Source: Zhengitettix transpicula (taxonomy: Eukaryota; Arthropoda; Insecta; Orthoptera; Tetrigidae). From it: 64,000 nt of DNA. Shown piece after piece: positions 52,758-64,000 of this stretch. Below the pieces are notes generated by a model that worked only from the letters and a program-made list of their open reading frames with translations, did not search any database and was not told the DNA's origin. The position numbers and the translations under genes are program-made. The first letter of the stretch is position 1. Each line of letters starts with the position of its first letter. The stretch covers positions 62,001 to 126,000 of the forward strand of contig JAYJMR010000059.1 in the NCBI GenBank assembly GCA_037074705.1, read 5' to 3'.

Positions 52758-53206
52758 ACATACTTTATTTTATTCAAAATTACATTTGAAACGAACATTC
52801 CGAGCTTTTTAGCCACATCATACGAATACTTTATATGATAATGGCTCTACTTCTAATCCTGAAAAAGAGAAATATTTCGAAAAGTTTTATTCGTATTGGA
52901 ATTCTGATTTCATCAAAAAAATTTACGCATTTTTCATACATCAAGACGAATTTATTGTGAAAACTTTAAATATTTTTGAACTTCTTACTGATCAATAACA
53001 AAATTATTTAGCGTAGTGTTCTGTGTAAATTTATGTGATTATAAATATATTGATATCTTGTACACTGTAACATATCTAACAGATATCTCGCTAATAAAGT
53101 ACAGATTCTGCATATACATTGCGATTCGGCTATTTGTAACATCTAGGCTTAGAGTATCGTCATAATTACGCTTTACATCGCAAAACTGTAGAGATATCTA
53201 AAAAAA
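52758..53206. repeat. Hybrid monomer, B-like head on A body (A-A phase break, first copy)
   Basis: The unit follows A52309 directly. Its head has GAAACGAAC, the usual B variant at the position after an A unit, but by ACTTTATATGATAATGG and CTAATCCTGAAAAAG it is A, and it keeps the A form to its end with GCGTAGTGTTC and ACATCTAGGC. TTATATGATAATGG (two changes from TTATAAGAAAATGG) is found only here and in the copy at 57680. A crossover in the shared head between a B and an A unit explains it. Confidence 0.75.
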
Positions 53207-56200
53207 ACATACTTTATTTTATTCAAAATTACATTTGAAACAAACATTCCGAGCTTTTTAGCCACATCATACGAATACTTTTTAAGAAAATGGCTCTACT
53301 TCTATTTCCGATAAAGAAAAATATTTCGAAAAGTTTTATACGTATCAGAATTCTGATATCATAACAAATTTAAACAGTTTCGCTACATTTGAACGATTTT
53401 TTTAAAAAATTAAAACTATTTTTCAACGTCTAACTGATGAGTAATAAAAATATTTACCGTATTGTTCCGTGTAAATTTATGTGATTCAAAATATATCGAT
53501 ATCTTGTACACTGTTATAATATCTAACAGATATCTCGCTAATACAGTACAGATTCTGCATATACATTGTAATTCGGCTATTTGTAACCTCTATTCTTGGA
53601 GTATCGTCAGAATTACGCATTACATCGCAAAACAGTAGAGACATATAAAAAAACATACTTTATTTTATTCAAAATTACATTTGAAACAAACATTCCGAGC
53701 TTTTTAGCCACATCATACGAATACTTTATAAGAAAATGGCTCTACTTCTAATCCTGAAAAAGAGAAATATTTCGAAAAGTTTTATTCGTATTGGAATTCT
53801 GATTTCATCAAAAAAATTTACGCATTTTTCATACATCAAGACGAATTTATTGTGAAAACTTTAAATATTTTTGAACTTCTTACTGATCAATAACAAAATT
53901 ATTTAGCGTAGTGTTCTGTGTAAATTTATGTGATTATAAATATATTGATATCTTGTACACTGTAACATATCTAACAGATATCTCGCTAATAAAGTACAGA
54001 TTCTGCATATACATTGCGATTCGGCTATTTGTAACATCTAGGCTTAGAGTATCGTCATAATTACGCTTTACATCGCAAAACTGTAGAGATATCTAAAAAA
54101 ACATACTTTATTTTATTCAAAATTACATTTGAAACGAACATTCCGAGCTTTTTAGCCACATCCTACGAATACTTTTTAAGAAAATGGCTCTACTTCTATT
54201 TCCGATAAAGAAAAATATTTCGAAAAGTTTTATACGTATCAGAATTCTGATATCATAACAAATTTAAACAGTTTCGCTACATTTGAACGATTTTTTTAAA
54301 AAATTAAAACTATTTTTCAACGTCTAACTGATGAGTAATAAAAATATTTACCGTATTGTTCCGTGTAAATTTATGTGATTCAAAATATATCGATATCTTG
54401 TACACTGTTATAATATCTAACAGATATCTCGCTAATACAGTACAGATTCTGCATATACATTGTGATTCGGCTATTTGTAACCTCTATTCTTGGAGTATCG
54501 TCAGAATTACGCATTACTTCGCAAAACAGTAGAGACATATAAAAAAACATACTTTATTTATTCAAAATTACATTTGAAACAAACATTCCGAGCTTTTTAG
54601 CCACATCATACGAATAGTTTATAAGAAAATGGCTATACTTCTAATCCTGAAAAAGAGAAATATTTCGAAAAGTTTTATTCGTATTGGAATTCTGATTTCA
54701 TCAAAAAAATTTACGTATTTTTCATACATCAAGACGAATTTATTGTGAAAACTTTAAATATTTTTGAACTTCTTACTGATCAATAACAAAATTATTTAGC
54801 GTATTGTTCTGTGTAAATTTATGTGATTATAAATATATTGATATCTTGTACACTGTTAACATATCTAACAGATATCTCGCTAATAAAGTACAGATTCTGC
54901 ATATACATTGCGATTCGGTTATTTGTAACCTCTAGGCTTAGAGTATCGTCATAATTACGCTTTATATCGCAAAACTGTAGAGATATCTAAAAAAAACATA
55001 CTTTATTTTATTCAAAATTACATTTGAAACCAACATTCCGAGCTTTTTAGCAACATCATACGAATACTTTTTAAGAAAATGGCTCTACTTCTATTTCCGA
55101 TAAAGAAAAATATTTCGAAAAGTTTTATACGTATCAGAATTCTGATATCATAACAAATTTAAACAGTTTCGCTACATTTGAACGATTTTTTTAAAAAATT
55201 AAAACTATTTTTCAACGTCTAACTGATGAGTATAAAAAATATTTACCGTATAGTTCCGTGTAAATTTATGTGATTCAAAATATATCGATATCTTGTACAC
55301 TGTTATAATATCTAACAGATATCTCGCTAATACAGTACAGATTCTGCATATACATTGTGATTCTACTATTTGTAACCTCTATTCTTGGAGTATTGTCAGA
55401 ATTACGCATTACATCGCAAAACAGTAGAGACATATAAAAAAACATACTTTATTTTATTCAAAACTACATTTGAAACAAACATTCCGAGCTTTTTAGCCAC
55501 ATCATACGAATACTTTATAAGAAAATGGCTCTACTTCTAATCCTGAAAAAGAGAAATATTTCGAAAAGTTTTATTCGTATTGGAATTCTGATTTCATCAA
55601 AAAAATTTACGCATTTTTCATACATCAAGACGAATTTATTGTGAAAACTTTAAATATTTTTGAACTTCTTACTGATCAATAACAAAATTATTTAGCGTAG
55701 TGTTCTGTGTAAATTTATGTGATTATAAATATATTGATATCTTGTACACTGTAACATATCTAACAGATATCTCGCTAATAAAGAACAGATTCTGCATATA
55801 CATTGCGATTCGGCTATTTGTAACATCTAGGCTTAGAGTATCGTCATAATTACGCTTTACATCGCAAAACTGTAGAGATATCTAAAAAAAACATACTTTA
55901 TTTTATTCAAAATTACATTTGAAACGAACATTCCGATCTTTTTAGCCACATCATACGAATACTTTTTAAGAAAATGGCTCTACTTCTAATTCCGATAAAG
56001 AAAAATATTTCGAAAAGTTTTATACGTATCAGAATTCTGATATCATAACAAATTTAAACAGTTTCGCTACATTTGAACGATTTTTTTAAAAAATTAAAAC
56101 TATTTTTCAACGTCTAACTGATGAGTAATAAACATATTTACCGTATTGTTCCGTGTAAATTTATGTGATTCAAAATATATCGATATCTTGTACACTGTTA

Positions 56201-57230
56201 TAATATCTAACAGATATCTCGCTAATACAGTACAGATTCTGCATATACATTGTGATTCGGCTATTTGTAACCTCTATTCTTGGAGTATCGTCAGAATTAC
56301 GCATTACATCGCAAAACAGTAGAGACATATAAAAAACATACTTTATTTTATTCAAAATTACATTTGAAACAAACATTCCGAGCTTTTTAGCCACATCATA
56401 CGAATACTTTATAAGAAAATGGCTCTACTTCTAATCCTGAAAAAGAGAAATATTTCGAAAATATTTATTCGTATTGGAATTCTGATTTCATCAAAAAAAT
56501 TTACGCATTTTTCATACATCAAGACGAATTTATTGTGAAAACTTTAAATATTTTTGAACTTCTTACTGATCAATAACAAAATTATTTAGCGTAGTGTTCT
56601 GTGTAAATTTATGTGATTATAAATATATTGATATCTTGTACACTGTAACATATCTAACAGATATCTCGCTAATAAAGTACAGATTCTGCATATACATTGC
56701 GATTCGGCTATTTGTAACATCTAGGCTTAGAGTATCGTCATAATTACGCTTTACATCGCAAAACTGTAGAGATATCTAAAAAAAACATACTTTATTTTAT
56801 TCAAAATTACATTTGAAACGAACATTCCGAGCTTTTTAGCCACATCATACGAATACTTTTTAAGAAAATGGCTCTACTTCTATTTCCGATAAAGAAAAAT
56901 ATTTCGAAAAGTTTTATACGTATCAGAATTCTGATATCATAACAAATTTAAACAGTTTCGCTACATTTGAACGATTTTTTTAAAAAATTAAAACTATTTT
57001 TCAACGTCTAACTGATGAGTAATAAAAATATTTACCGTATTGTTCCGTGTAAATTTATGTGATTCAAAATATATCGATATCTTGTACACTGTTATAATAT
57101 CTAACAGATATCTCGCTAATACAGTACAGATTCTGCATATACATTGTGATTCGGCTATTTGTAACCTCTATTCTTGGAGTATCGTCAGAATTACGCATTA
57201 CATCGCAAAACAGTAGAGACATATAAAAAA

Positions 57231-57679
57231 ACATACTTTATTTTATTCAAAATTACATTTGAAACAAACATTCCGAGCTTTTTCGCCTCATCATACGAAT
57301 ACTTTATAAGAAAATGGCTCTACTTCTAATCCTGAAAAAGAGAAATATTTCGAAAAGTTTTATTCGTATTGGAATTCTGATTTCATCAAAAAAATTTACG
57401 CATTTTTCATACATCAAGACGAATTTATTGTGAAAATTTTAAATATTTTTGAACTTCTTACTGATCAATAACAAAATTATTAAGCGTATTGTTCTGCGTA
57501 AATTTATGTGATTATAAATATATTGATATCTTGTACACTGTAACATATCTAACAGATATCTCGCTAATACAGTACAGATTCTGCATATACATTGCTATTC
57601 GGCTATTTGTAACCTCTATTCTTGAAGTATCGTCAAAATTACGCATTACATCGCAAAACTGTAGAGATATCTAAAAAAA
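57231..57679. repeat. Unusually divergent A monomer (second copy)
   Basis: This is the 4,922-bp partner of 52309-52757 and shares CGCCTCATC, GAAAATTTTAAAT, ATTATTAAGCG, GTTCTGCGTAAA, TTGCTATTCGG and CGTCAAAATTAC. It retains the usual GATTATAAAT and AATACAGTACAG, so the two extra changes in the first copy arose after duplication. Confidence 0.8.
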
Positions 57680-58128
57680 ACATACTTTATTTTATTCAAA
57701 ATTACATTTGAAACAAACATTCCGAGCTTTTTAGCCACATCATACGAATACTTTATATGATAATGGCTCTACTTCTAATCCTGAAAAAGAGAAATATTTC
57801 GAAAAGTTTTATTCGTATTGGAATTCTGATTTCATCAAAAAAATTTACGCATTTTTCATACATCAAGACGTATTTATTGTGAAAACTTTAAATATTTTTG
57901 GACTTCTTACTGATCAATAACAAAATTATTTAGCGTAGTGTTCTGTGTAAATTTATGTGATTATAAATATATTGATATCTTGTACACTGTAACATATCTA
58001 ACAGATATCTCGCTAATAAAGTACAGATTCTGCATATACATTGCGATTCGGCTATTTGTAACATCTAGGCTTAGAGTATCGTCATAATTACGCTTTACAT
58101 CGCAAAACTGTAGAGATATCTAAAAAAA
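57680..58128. repeat. A-A phase break, second copy
   Basis: Partner of 52758-53206, with the same TTATATGATAATGG and A body following an A unit. Its head reads GAAACAAAC rather than GAAACGAAC, so the B-like head marker is absent in this copy. Either this copy was converted to the A form or the G in the first copy is a later change; this weakens the hybrid reading somewhat. GACGTATTTATT and TTTGGACTTC are private. Confidence 0.75.
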
Positions 58129-58574
58129 ACATACTTTATTTTATTCAAAATTACATTTGAAACAAACATTCCGAGCTTTTTAGCCACATCATACGAATAC
58201 TTTTTAAGAAAATGGCTCTACTTCTATTTCCGATAAAGAAAAATATTTCGAAAAGTTTTATACGTATCAGAATTCTGATATCATAACAAATTTAAACAGT
58301 TTCGCTACATTTGAACGATTTTTTTAAAAAATTAAAACTATTTTTCAACGTCTAACTGATGAGTAATAAAAATATTTACCGTATTGTTCCGTGTAAATTT
58401 ATGTGATTCAAAATATATCGATATCTTGTACACTGTTATAATATCTAACAGATATCTCGCTAATACAGTACAGATTCTGCATATACATTGTAATTCGGCT
58501 ATTTGTAACCTCTATTCTTGGAGTATCGTCAGAATTACGCATTACATCGCAAAACAGTAGAGACATATAAAAAA

Positions 58575-60811
58575 ACATACTTTATTTTATTCAAAATTAC
58601 ATTTGAAACAAACATTCCGAGCTTTTTAGCCACATCATACGAATACTTTATAAGAAAATGGCTCTACTTCTAATCCTGAAAAAGAGAAATATTTCGAAAA
58701 GTTTTATTCGTATTGGAATTCTGATTTCATCAAAAAAATTTACGCATTTTTCATACATCAAGACGAATTTATTGTGAAAACTTTAAATATTTTTGAACTT
58801 CTTACTGATCAATAACAAAATTATTTAGCGTATTTTTCTGTGTAAATTTATGTGATTATAAATATATTGATATCTTGTACACTGTAACATATCTAACAGA
58901 TATCTCGCTAATACAGTACAGATTCTGCATATACATTGCGATTCGGCTATTTGTAACCTCTATTCTTGAAGTATCGTCAGAATTACGCATTACATCGCAA
59001 AACTGTAGAGATATCTAAAAAAACATACTTTATTTTATTCAAAATTACATTTGAAACGAACATTCCGAGCTTTTTAGCCACATCATACGAATACTTTTTA
59101 AGAAAATGGCTCTACTTCTATTTCCGATAAAGAAAAATATTTCGAAAAGTTTTATACGTATCAGAATTCTGATATCATAACAAATTTAAACAGTTTCGCT
59201 ACATTTGAACGATTTTTTTAAAAAATTAAAACTATTTTTCAACGTCTAACTGATGAGTAATAAAAATATTTAACGTATTGTTCCGTGTAAATTTATGTGA
59301 TTCAAAATATATCGATATCTTGTACACTGTTATAATATCTAACAGATATCTCGCTAATACAGTACAGATTCTGCATATACATTGTGATTCGGCTATTTGT
59401 AACCTCTATTCTTGGAGTATCGTCAGAATTACGCATTACATCGCAAAACAGTAGAGACATATAAAAAAACATACTTTATTTTATTCAAAATTACATTTGA
59501 AACAAACATTCCGAGCTTTTTAGCCACATCATACGAATACTTTATAAGAAAATGGCTCTACTTCTAATCCTGAAAAAGAGAAATATTTCGAAAAGTTTTA
59601 TTCGTATTGGAATTCTGATTTCATCAAGAAAATTTACGCATTTTTCATACATCAAGACGAATTTATTGTGAAAATTTTTAATATTTTTGAACTTCTTACT
59701 GATCAATAACAAAATTATTTAGCGTATTGTTCTGTGTAAATTTATGTGATTATAAATATATTGATATCTTGTACACTGTAACATATCTAACAGATATCTC
59801 GCTAATACAGTACAGATTCTGCATATACATTGTGATTCGGCTATTTGTAACCTCTATTCTTGAAGTATCGTCAGAATTACGCATTACATCGCAAAACTGT
59901 AGAGATATCTAAAAAAAACATACTTTATTTTATTCAAAATTACATTTGAAACGAACATTCCGAGCTTTTTAGCCACATCATACGAATACTTTTTAAGAAA
60001 ATGGCTCTACTTCTATTTCCGATAAAGAAAAATATTTCGAAAAGTTTTATACGTATCAGAATTCTGATATCATAACAAATTTAAACAGTTTCGCTACATT
60101 TGAACGATTTTTTTAAAAAATTAAAACTATTTTTCAACGTCTAACTGATGAGTAATAAAAATATTTACCGTATTGTTCCGTGTAAATTTATGTGATTCAA
60201 AATATATCGATATCTTGTACACTGTTATAATATCTAACAGATATCTCGCTAATACAGTTCAGATTCTGCATATACATTGTGATTCGGCTATTTGTAACCT
60301 CTATTCTTGGAGTATCGTCAGAATTACGCATTACATCGCAAAACAGTAGAGACATATAAAAAAACATACTTTATTTTATTCAAAATTACATTTGAAACAA
60401 ACATTCCGAGCTTTTTAGCCACATCATACGAAAACTTTATAAGAAAATTGCTCTACTTCTAATCCTGAAAAAGAGAAATATTTCGAAAAGTTTTATTCGT
60501 ATTGGAATTCTGATTTCATCAAAAAAATTTACGCATTTTTCATACATCAAGACGAATTTATTGTGAAAACTTTAAATATTTTTGAACTTCTTACTAATCA
60601 ATAACAAAATTATTTAGCGTATTGTTCTGTGTAAATTTATGTGATTATAAATATATTGATATCTTGTACACTGTAACATATCTAACAGATATCTCGCTAA
60701 TACAGTACAGATTCTGCATATACATTGCGATTCGGCTATTTGTAACCTCTATTCTTGAAGTATCGTCAGAATTACGCATTACATCGCAAAACTGTAGAGA
60801 TATCTAAAAAA
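58575..60811. repeat. Five monomers between the 11-mer and the returning 28-mer segment
   Basis: Monomer starts are A58575, B59023, A59469, B59918 and A60364. B59023 has a private ATTTAACGTATTG; A59469 has CATCAAGAAAATTT, GAAAATTTTTAAT and TTGTGATTCGG; B59918 has ACAGTTCAG; A60364 has CGAAAACTTT, AAAATTGCTC and TTACTAATC. The last two resemble the hybrid 31747 and A32193 of the 9-mer, so a related segment was present in the ancestor of both regions. Confidence 0.7.
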
Positions 60812-63495
60812 ACATACTTTATTTTATTCAAAATTACATTTGAAACGAACATTCCGAGCTTTTTAGCCACATCATACGAATACTTTTTAAGAAAATGGCT
60901 CTACTTCTATTTCCGATAAAGAAAAATATTTCGAAAAGTTTTATACGTATCAGAATTCTGATATCATAACAAATTTAAACAGTTTCGCTACATTTGAACG
61001 ATTTTTTTAAAAAATTAAAACTATTTTTCAACGTCTAACTGATGAGTAATAAAAATATTTACCGTATTGTTCCGTGTAAATTTATGTGATTCAAAATATA
61101 TCGATATCTTGTACACTGTTATAATATCTAACAGATATCTCGCTAATACAGTACAGATTCTGCATATACATTGTGATTTGGCTATTTGTAACCTCTATTC
61201 TTGGAGTATCGTCAGAATTACGCATTACATCGCAAAACAGTAGAGACATATAAAAAAACATACTTTATTTTATTCAAAATTACATTTGAAACAAACATTC
61301 CGAGCTTTTTAGCCACATCATACGAATACTTTATAAGAAAATGGCTCTACTTCTAATCCTGCAAAAGAGAAATATTTCGAAAAGTTTTATTCGTATTGGA
61401 ATTCTGATTTCATCAAAAAAATTTACGCATTTTTCATACATCAAGACGAATTTATTGTGAAAACTTTAAATATTTTTGAACTTCTTACTGATCAATAACA
61501 AAATTATTTAGCGTAGTGTTCTGTGTAAATTTATGTGATTATAAATATATTGATATCTTGTACACTGTAACATATCTAACAGATATCTCGCTAATAAAGT
61601 ACAGATTCTGCATATACATTGCGATTCGGCTATTTGTAACATCTAGGCTTAGAGTATCGTCATAATTACGCTTTACATCGCAAAACTGTAGAGATATCTA
61701 AAAAAACATACTTTATTTTATTCAAAATTACATTTGAAACGAACATTCCGAGCTTTTTAGCCACATCCTACGAATACTTTTTAAGAAAATGGCTCTACTT
61801 CTATTTCCGATAAAGAAAAATATTTCGAAAAGTTTTATACGTATCAGAATTCTGATATCATAACAAATTTAAACAGTTTCGCTACATTTGAACGATTTTT
61901 TTAAAAAATTAAAACTATTTTTCAACGTCTAACTGATGAGTAATAAAAATATTTACCGTATTGTTCCGTGTAAATTTATGTGATTCAAAATATATCGATA
62001 TCTTGTACACTGTTATAATATCTAACAGATATCTCGCTAATACAGTACAGATTCTGCATATACATTGTGATTCGGCTATTTGTAACCTCTATTCTTGGAG
62101 TATCGTCAGAATTACGCATTACATCGCAAAACAGTAGAGACATATAAAAAAACATACTTTATTAATTCAAAATTACATTTGAAACAAACATTCCGAGCTT
62201 TTTAGCCACATCATACGAATAGTTTATAAGAAAATGGCTATACTTCTAATCCTGAAAAAGAGAAATATTTCGAAAAGTTTTATTCGTATTGGAATTCTGA
62301 TTTCATCAAAAAAATTTACGCATTTTTCATACATCAAGACGAATTTATTGTGAAAACTTTAAATATTTTTTAACTTCTTACTGATCAATAACAAAATTAT
62401 TTAGCGTATTGTTCTGTGTAAATTTATGTGATTATAAATATATTGATATCTTGTACACTGTTAACATATCTAACAGATATCTCGCTAATAAAGTACAGAT
62501 TCTGCATATACATTGCGATTCGGTTATTTGTAACCTCTAGGCTTAGAGTATCGTCATAATTACGCTTTATATCGCAAAACTGTAGAGATATCTAAAAAAA
62601 ACATACTTTATTTTATTCAAAATTACATTTGAAACCAACATTCCGAGCTTTTTAGCAACATCATACGAATACTTTTTAAGAAAATGGCTCTACTTCTATT
62701 TCCGATAAAGAAAAATATTTCGAAAAGTTTTATACGTATCAGAATTCTGATATCATAACAAATTTAAACAGTTTCGCTACATTTGAACGATTTTTTTAAA
62801 AAATTAAAACTATTTTTCAACGTCTAACTGATGAGTATAAAAAATATTTACCGTATAGTTCCGTGTAAATTTATGTGATTCAAAATATATCGATATCTTG
62901 TACACTGTTATAATATCTAACAGATATCTCGCTAATACAGTACAGATTCTGCATATACATTGTGATTCTACTATTTGTAACCTCTATTCTTGGAGTATTG
63001 TCAGAATTACGCATTACATCGCAAAACAGTAGAGACATATAAAAAAACATACTTTATTTTATTCAAAACTACATTTGAAACAAACATTCCGAGCTTTTTA
63101 GCCACATCATACGAATACTTTATAAGAAAATGGCTCTACTTCTAATCCTGAAAAAGAGAAATATTTCGAAAAGTTTTATTCGTATTGGAATTCTGATTTC
63201 ATCAAAAAAATTTACGCATTTTTCATACATCAAGACGAATTTATTGTGAAAACTTTAAATATTTTTGAACTTCTTACTGATCAATAACAAAATTATTTAG
63301 CGTAGTGTTCTGTGTAAATTTATGTGATTATAAATATATTGATATCTTGTACACTGTAACATATCTAACAGATATCTCGCTAATAAAGAACAGATTCTGC
63401 ATATACATTGCGATTCGGCTATTTGTAACATCTAGGCTTAGAGTATCGTCATAATTACGCTTTACATCGCAAAACTGTAGAGATATCTAAAAAAA
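60812..63495. repeat. Copy of 48286-50969 at a 28-monomer (12,526-bp) offset
   Basis: Monomer starts are B60812, A61258, B61706, A62152, B62601 and A63047, each 12,526 bp after B48286, A48732, B49180, A49626, B50075 and A50521. Shared rare variants are GTGATTTGGC in the B units, CCTGCAAAAGAG in the following A units, TTTATTAATTC in A49626 and A62152, and GAAACCAAC with AGCAACATC in the B units. The first two and TTTATTAATTC are absent from the 54101 copy, so this is a separate, longer duplication enclosing both 11-mer copies. Confidence 0.82.
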
Positions 63496-63940
63496 ACATA
63501 CTTTATTTTATTCAAAATTACATTTGAAACCAACATTCCGAGCTTTTTAGCAACATCATACGAATACTTTTTAAGAAAATGGCTCTACTTCTATTTCCGA
63601 TAAAGAAAAATATTTCGAAAAGTTTTATACGTATCAGAATTCTGATATCATAACAAATTTAAACAGTTTCGCTACATTTGAACGATTTTTTTAAAAAATT
63701 AAAACTATTTTTCAACGTCTAACTGATGAGTATAAAAAATATTTACCGTATAGTTCCGTGTAAATTTATGTGATTCAAAATATATCGATATCTTGTACAC
63801 TGTTATAATATCTAACAGATATCTCGCTAATACAGTACAGATTCTGCATATACATTGTGATTCGGCTATTTGTAACCTCTATTCTTGGAGTATCGTCAGA
63901 ATTACGCATTACATCGCAAAACAGTAGAGACATATAAAAA
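63496..63940. repeat. Mosaic B monomer near the right edge
   Basis: The first part has GAAACCAAC, AGCAACATC, GATGAGTATAAAAAAT and GTATAGTTCCG like B62601 just upstream. From about 63863 it has CGGCTATTTG, GAGTATCGTCAG and a six-A junction like B50970 or B55891. The switch lies between about 63752 and 63863. In the 48-51 kb copy the equivalent position is held by B50970 in full, so a further exchange occurred here. Confidence 0.75.
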
Positions 63941-64000
63941 ACATACTTTATTTTATTCAAAATTACATTTGAAACAAACATTCCGAGCTTTTTAGCCACA
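63941..64000. repeat. A-type monomer head, cut by the window edge
   Basis: The last 60 bases are the start of the next monomer, through GAGCTTTTTAGCCACA. CAAAC and its position after a B unit indicate subfamily A, but the diagnostic part is outside the window. Confidence 0.75.

Larger units (their letters stand above)
49180..54100. repeat. 11-monomer HOR (about 4,921 bp), copy 1
   Basis: Monomer starts are B49180, A49626, B50075, A50521, B50970, A51414, B51863, A52309, A52758, B53207 and A53653. Two A units stand next to each other at 52309 and 52758, making the unit odd. Markers shared with copy 2 are CGGTTATTTG (A49626), GAAACCAAC, AGCAACATC and GTATAGTTCCG (B50075), CTTCTAATTCCG with AATAAACATATTT (B50970), the heavily changed A52309, TTATATGATAATGG (A52758), and ATTGTAATTCGG (B53207). 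Private to this copy: TTTATTAATTC in A49626 and CTTTTTTTATTC in B50970. Confidence 0.88.
54101..58830. repeat. 11-monomer HOR (about 4,922 bp), copy 2
   Basis: Monomer starts are B54101, A54547, B54996, A55442, B55891, A56336, B56785, A57231, A57680, B58129 and A58575. It matches copy 1 at 4,921-4,922 bp until the middle of A58575, where A53653 has GCGTAGTGTTC and the CTAGGC tail but this copy has GCGTATTTTTC and the TTCTTGAAG tail. I noticed roughly ten differences over the unit, among them CATTACTTCGC, TTTACGTATTT, CCGATCTTTTTAG, GACGTATTTATT and TTTGGACTTC. The end coordinate is approximate. Confidence 0.85.
1..64000. repeat. Two-subfamily (A/B) higher-order satellite DNA array filling the window
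   Basis: The same roughly 447-bp sequence recurs from the first base to the last with no intervening unique DNA. Taking the ACATAC that follows a short A-run as the unit start, I placed 144 monomers, all on one strand. A and B alternate, giving an 894-bp dimer, except at five positions. Subfamilies are told apart by CTAATCCTGAAAAAG (A) against CTATTTCCGATAAAG (B), by TTTATAAG against TTTTTAAG in the head, and by GATATCTAAA against GACATATAAA at the end. One B monomer (29515-29960) counted by hand has 124 G or C in 446 bases. Satellite arrays of this form are typical of eukaryotic centromeric and pericentromeric heterochromatin; that location is inferred. The array continues past both window edges, and the choice of unit start is arbitrary. 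Confidence 0.98.

Noticed and set aside
1..64000. CRISPR-like array, because of regular repeats
   Set aside because: There are no unique spacers; repeat unit follows repeat unit directly, and the 447-bp unit is far longer than any CRISPR repeat.
1..64000. Transposable element, integrase or rDNA insertions in the satellite
   Set aside because: Every interval between successive ACATAC (one ATATAC) unit starts is 444-451 bp, leaving no room for an insertion, and no long open frame is present.

Overview
The whole window is one uninterrupted head-to-tail satellite DNA array. I see no gene, RNA gene, transposon, CRISPR array or unique spacer in it. The repeat comes in two alternating subfamilies, A (about 447-450 bp) and B (about 444-447 bp), so the basic period is an A-B dimer of about 894 bp. 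Reading monomer by monomer from the motif ACATAC I count 144 units (72 A-type and 72 B-type, counting hybrids by their body; the last is cut by the window edge). All have the same orientation. One B monomer that I counted base by base (29515-29960) is 27.8% G+C. Higher-order repeats of A+T-rich, roughly 450-bp monomers at this scale indicate a eukaryotic chromosome, probably centromeric or pericentromeric heterochromatin of an animal such as an insect. The species and the chromosomal position are inference only.

On top of the dimer lie several generations of higher-order repeats (HORs), recognised by private variants that recur at fixed offsets. From left to right: an 8-monomer HOR of 3,581 bp in two nearly identical copies plus a partial third (3-8058); a dimer duplication (8059-9850); a mosaic transition (9851-11642); a 4-monomer HOR of about 1,790 bp (11643-15223); a second 4-monomer pair of about 1,787 bp (about 15672-19246); a 15-monomer unit of 6,695 bp (18355-25049) followed by a copy that has lost one dimer (25050-30853); a 9-monomer HOR of 4,019 bp (30409 to about 37400); another 4-monomer pair (38895-42473); a less regular stretch (42474-49179); an 11-monomer HOR of about 4,922 bp (49180 to about 58830); and a return at 60812-63495 of the segment first seen at 48286-50969, 12,526 bp (28 monomers) away.

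The A/B alternation breaks five times, at 25050, 31747, 35766, 52758 and 57680. At three of these (25050, 31747, 35766) and at 52758 the out-of-phase monomer is a hybrid whose head (first roughly 90-115 bp) looks like one subfamily and whose body is the other; 57680 is the HOR copy of 52758. This is what unequal crossing-over between A and B inside their nearly identical heads would leave, and it explains why the 15-, 9- and 11-monomer HORs have odd unit counts. Other monomers are within-subfamily mosaics that bracket further crossover points. The window therefore preserves a readable record of satellite turnover. No protein-coding or host-function system is supported; the short open frames are repeat copies that open on TTG or GTG and come and go with single-base changes.
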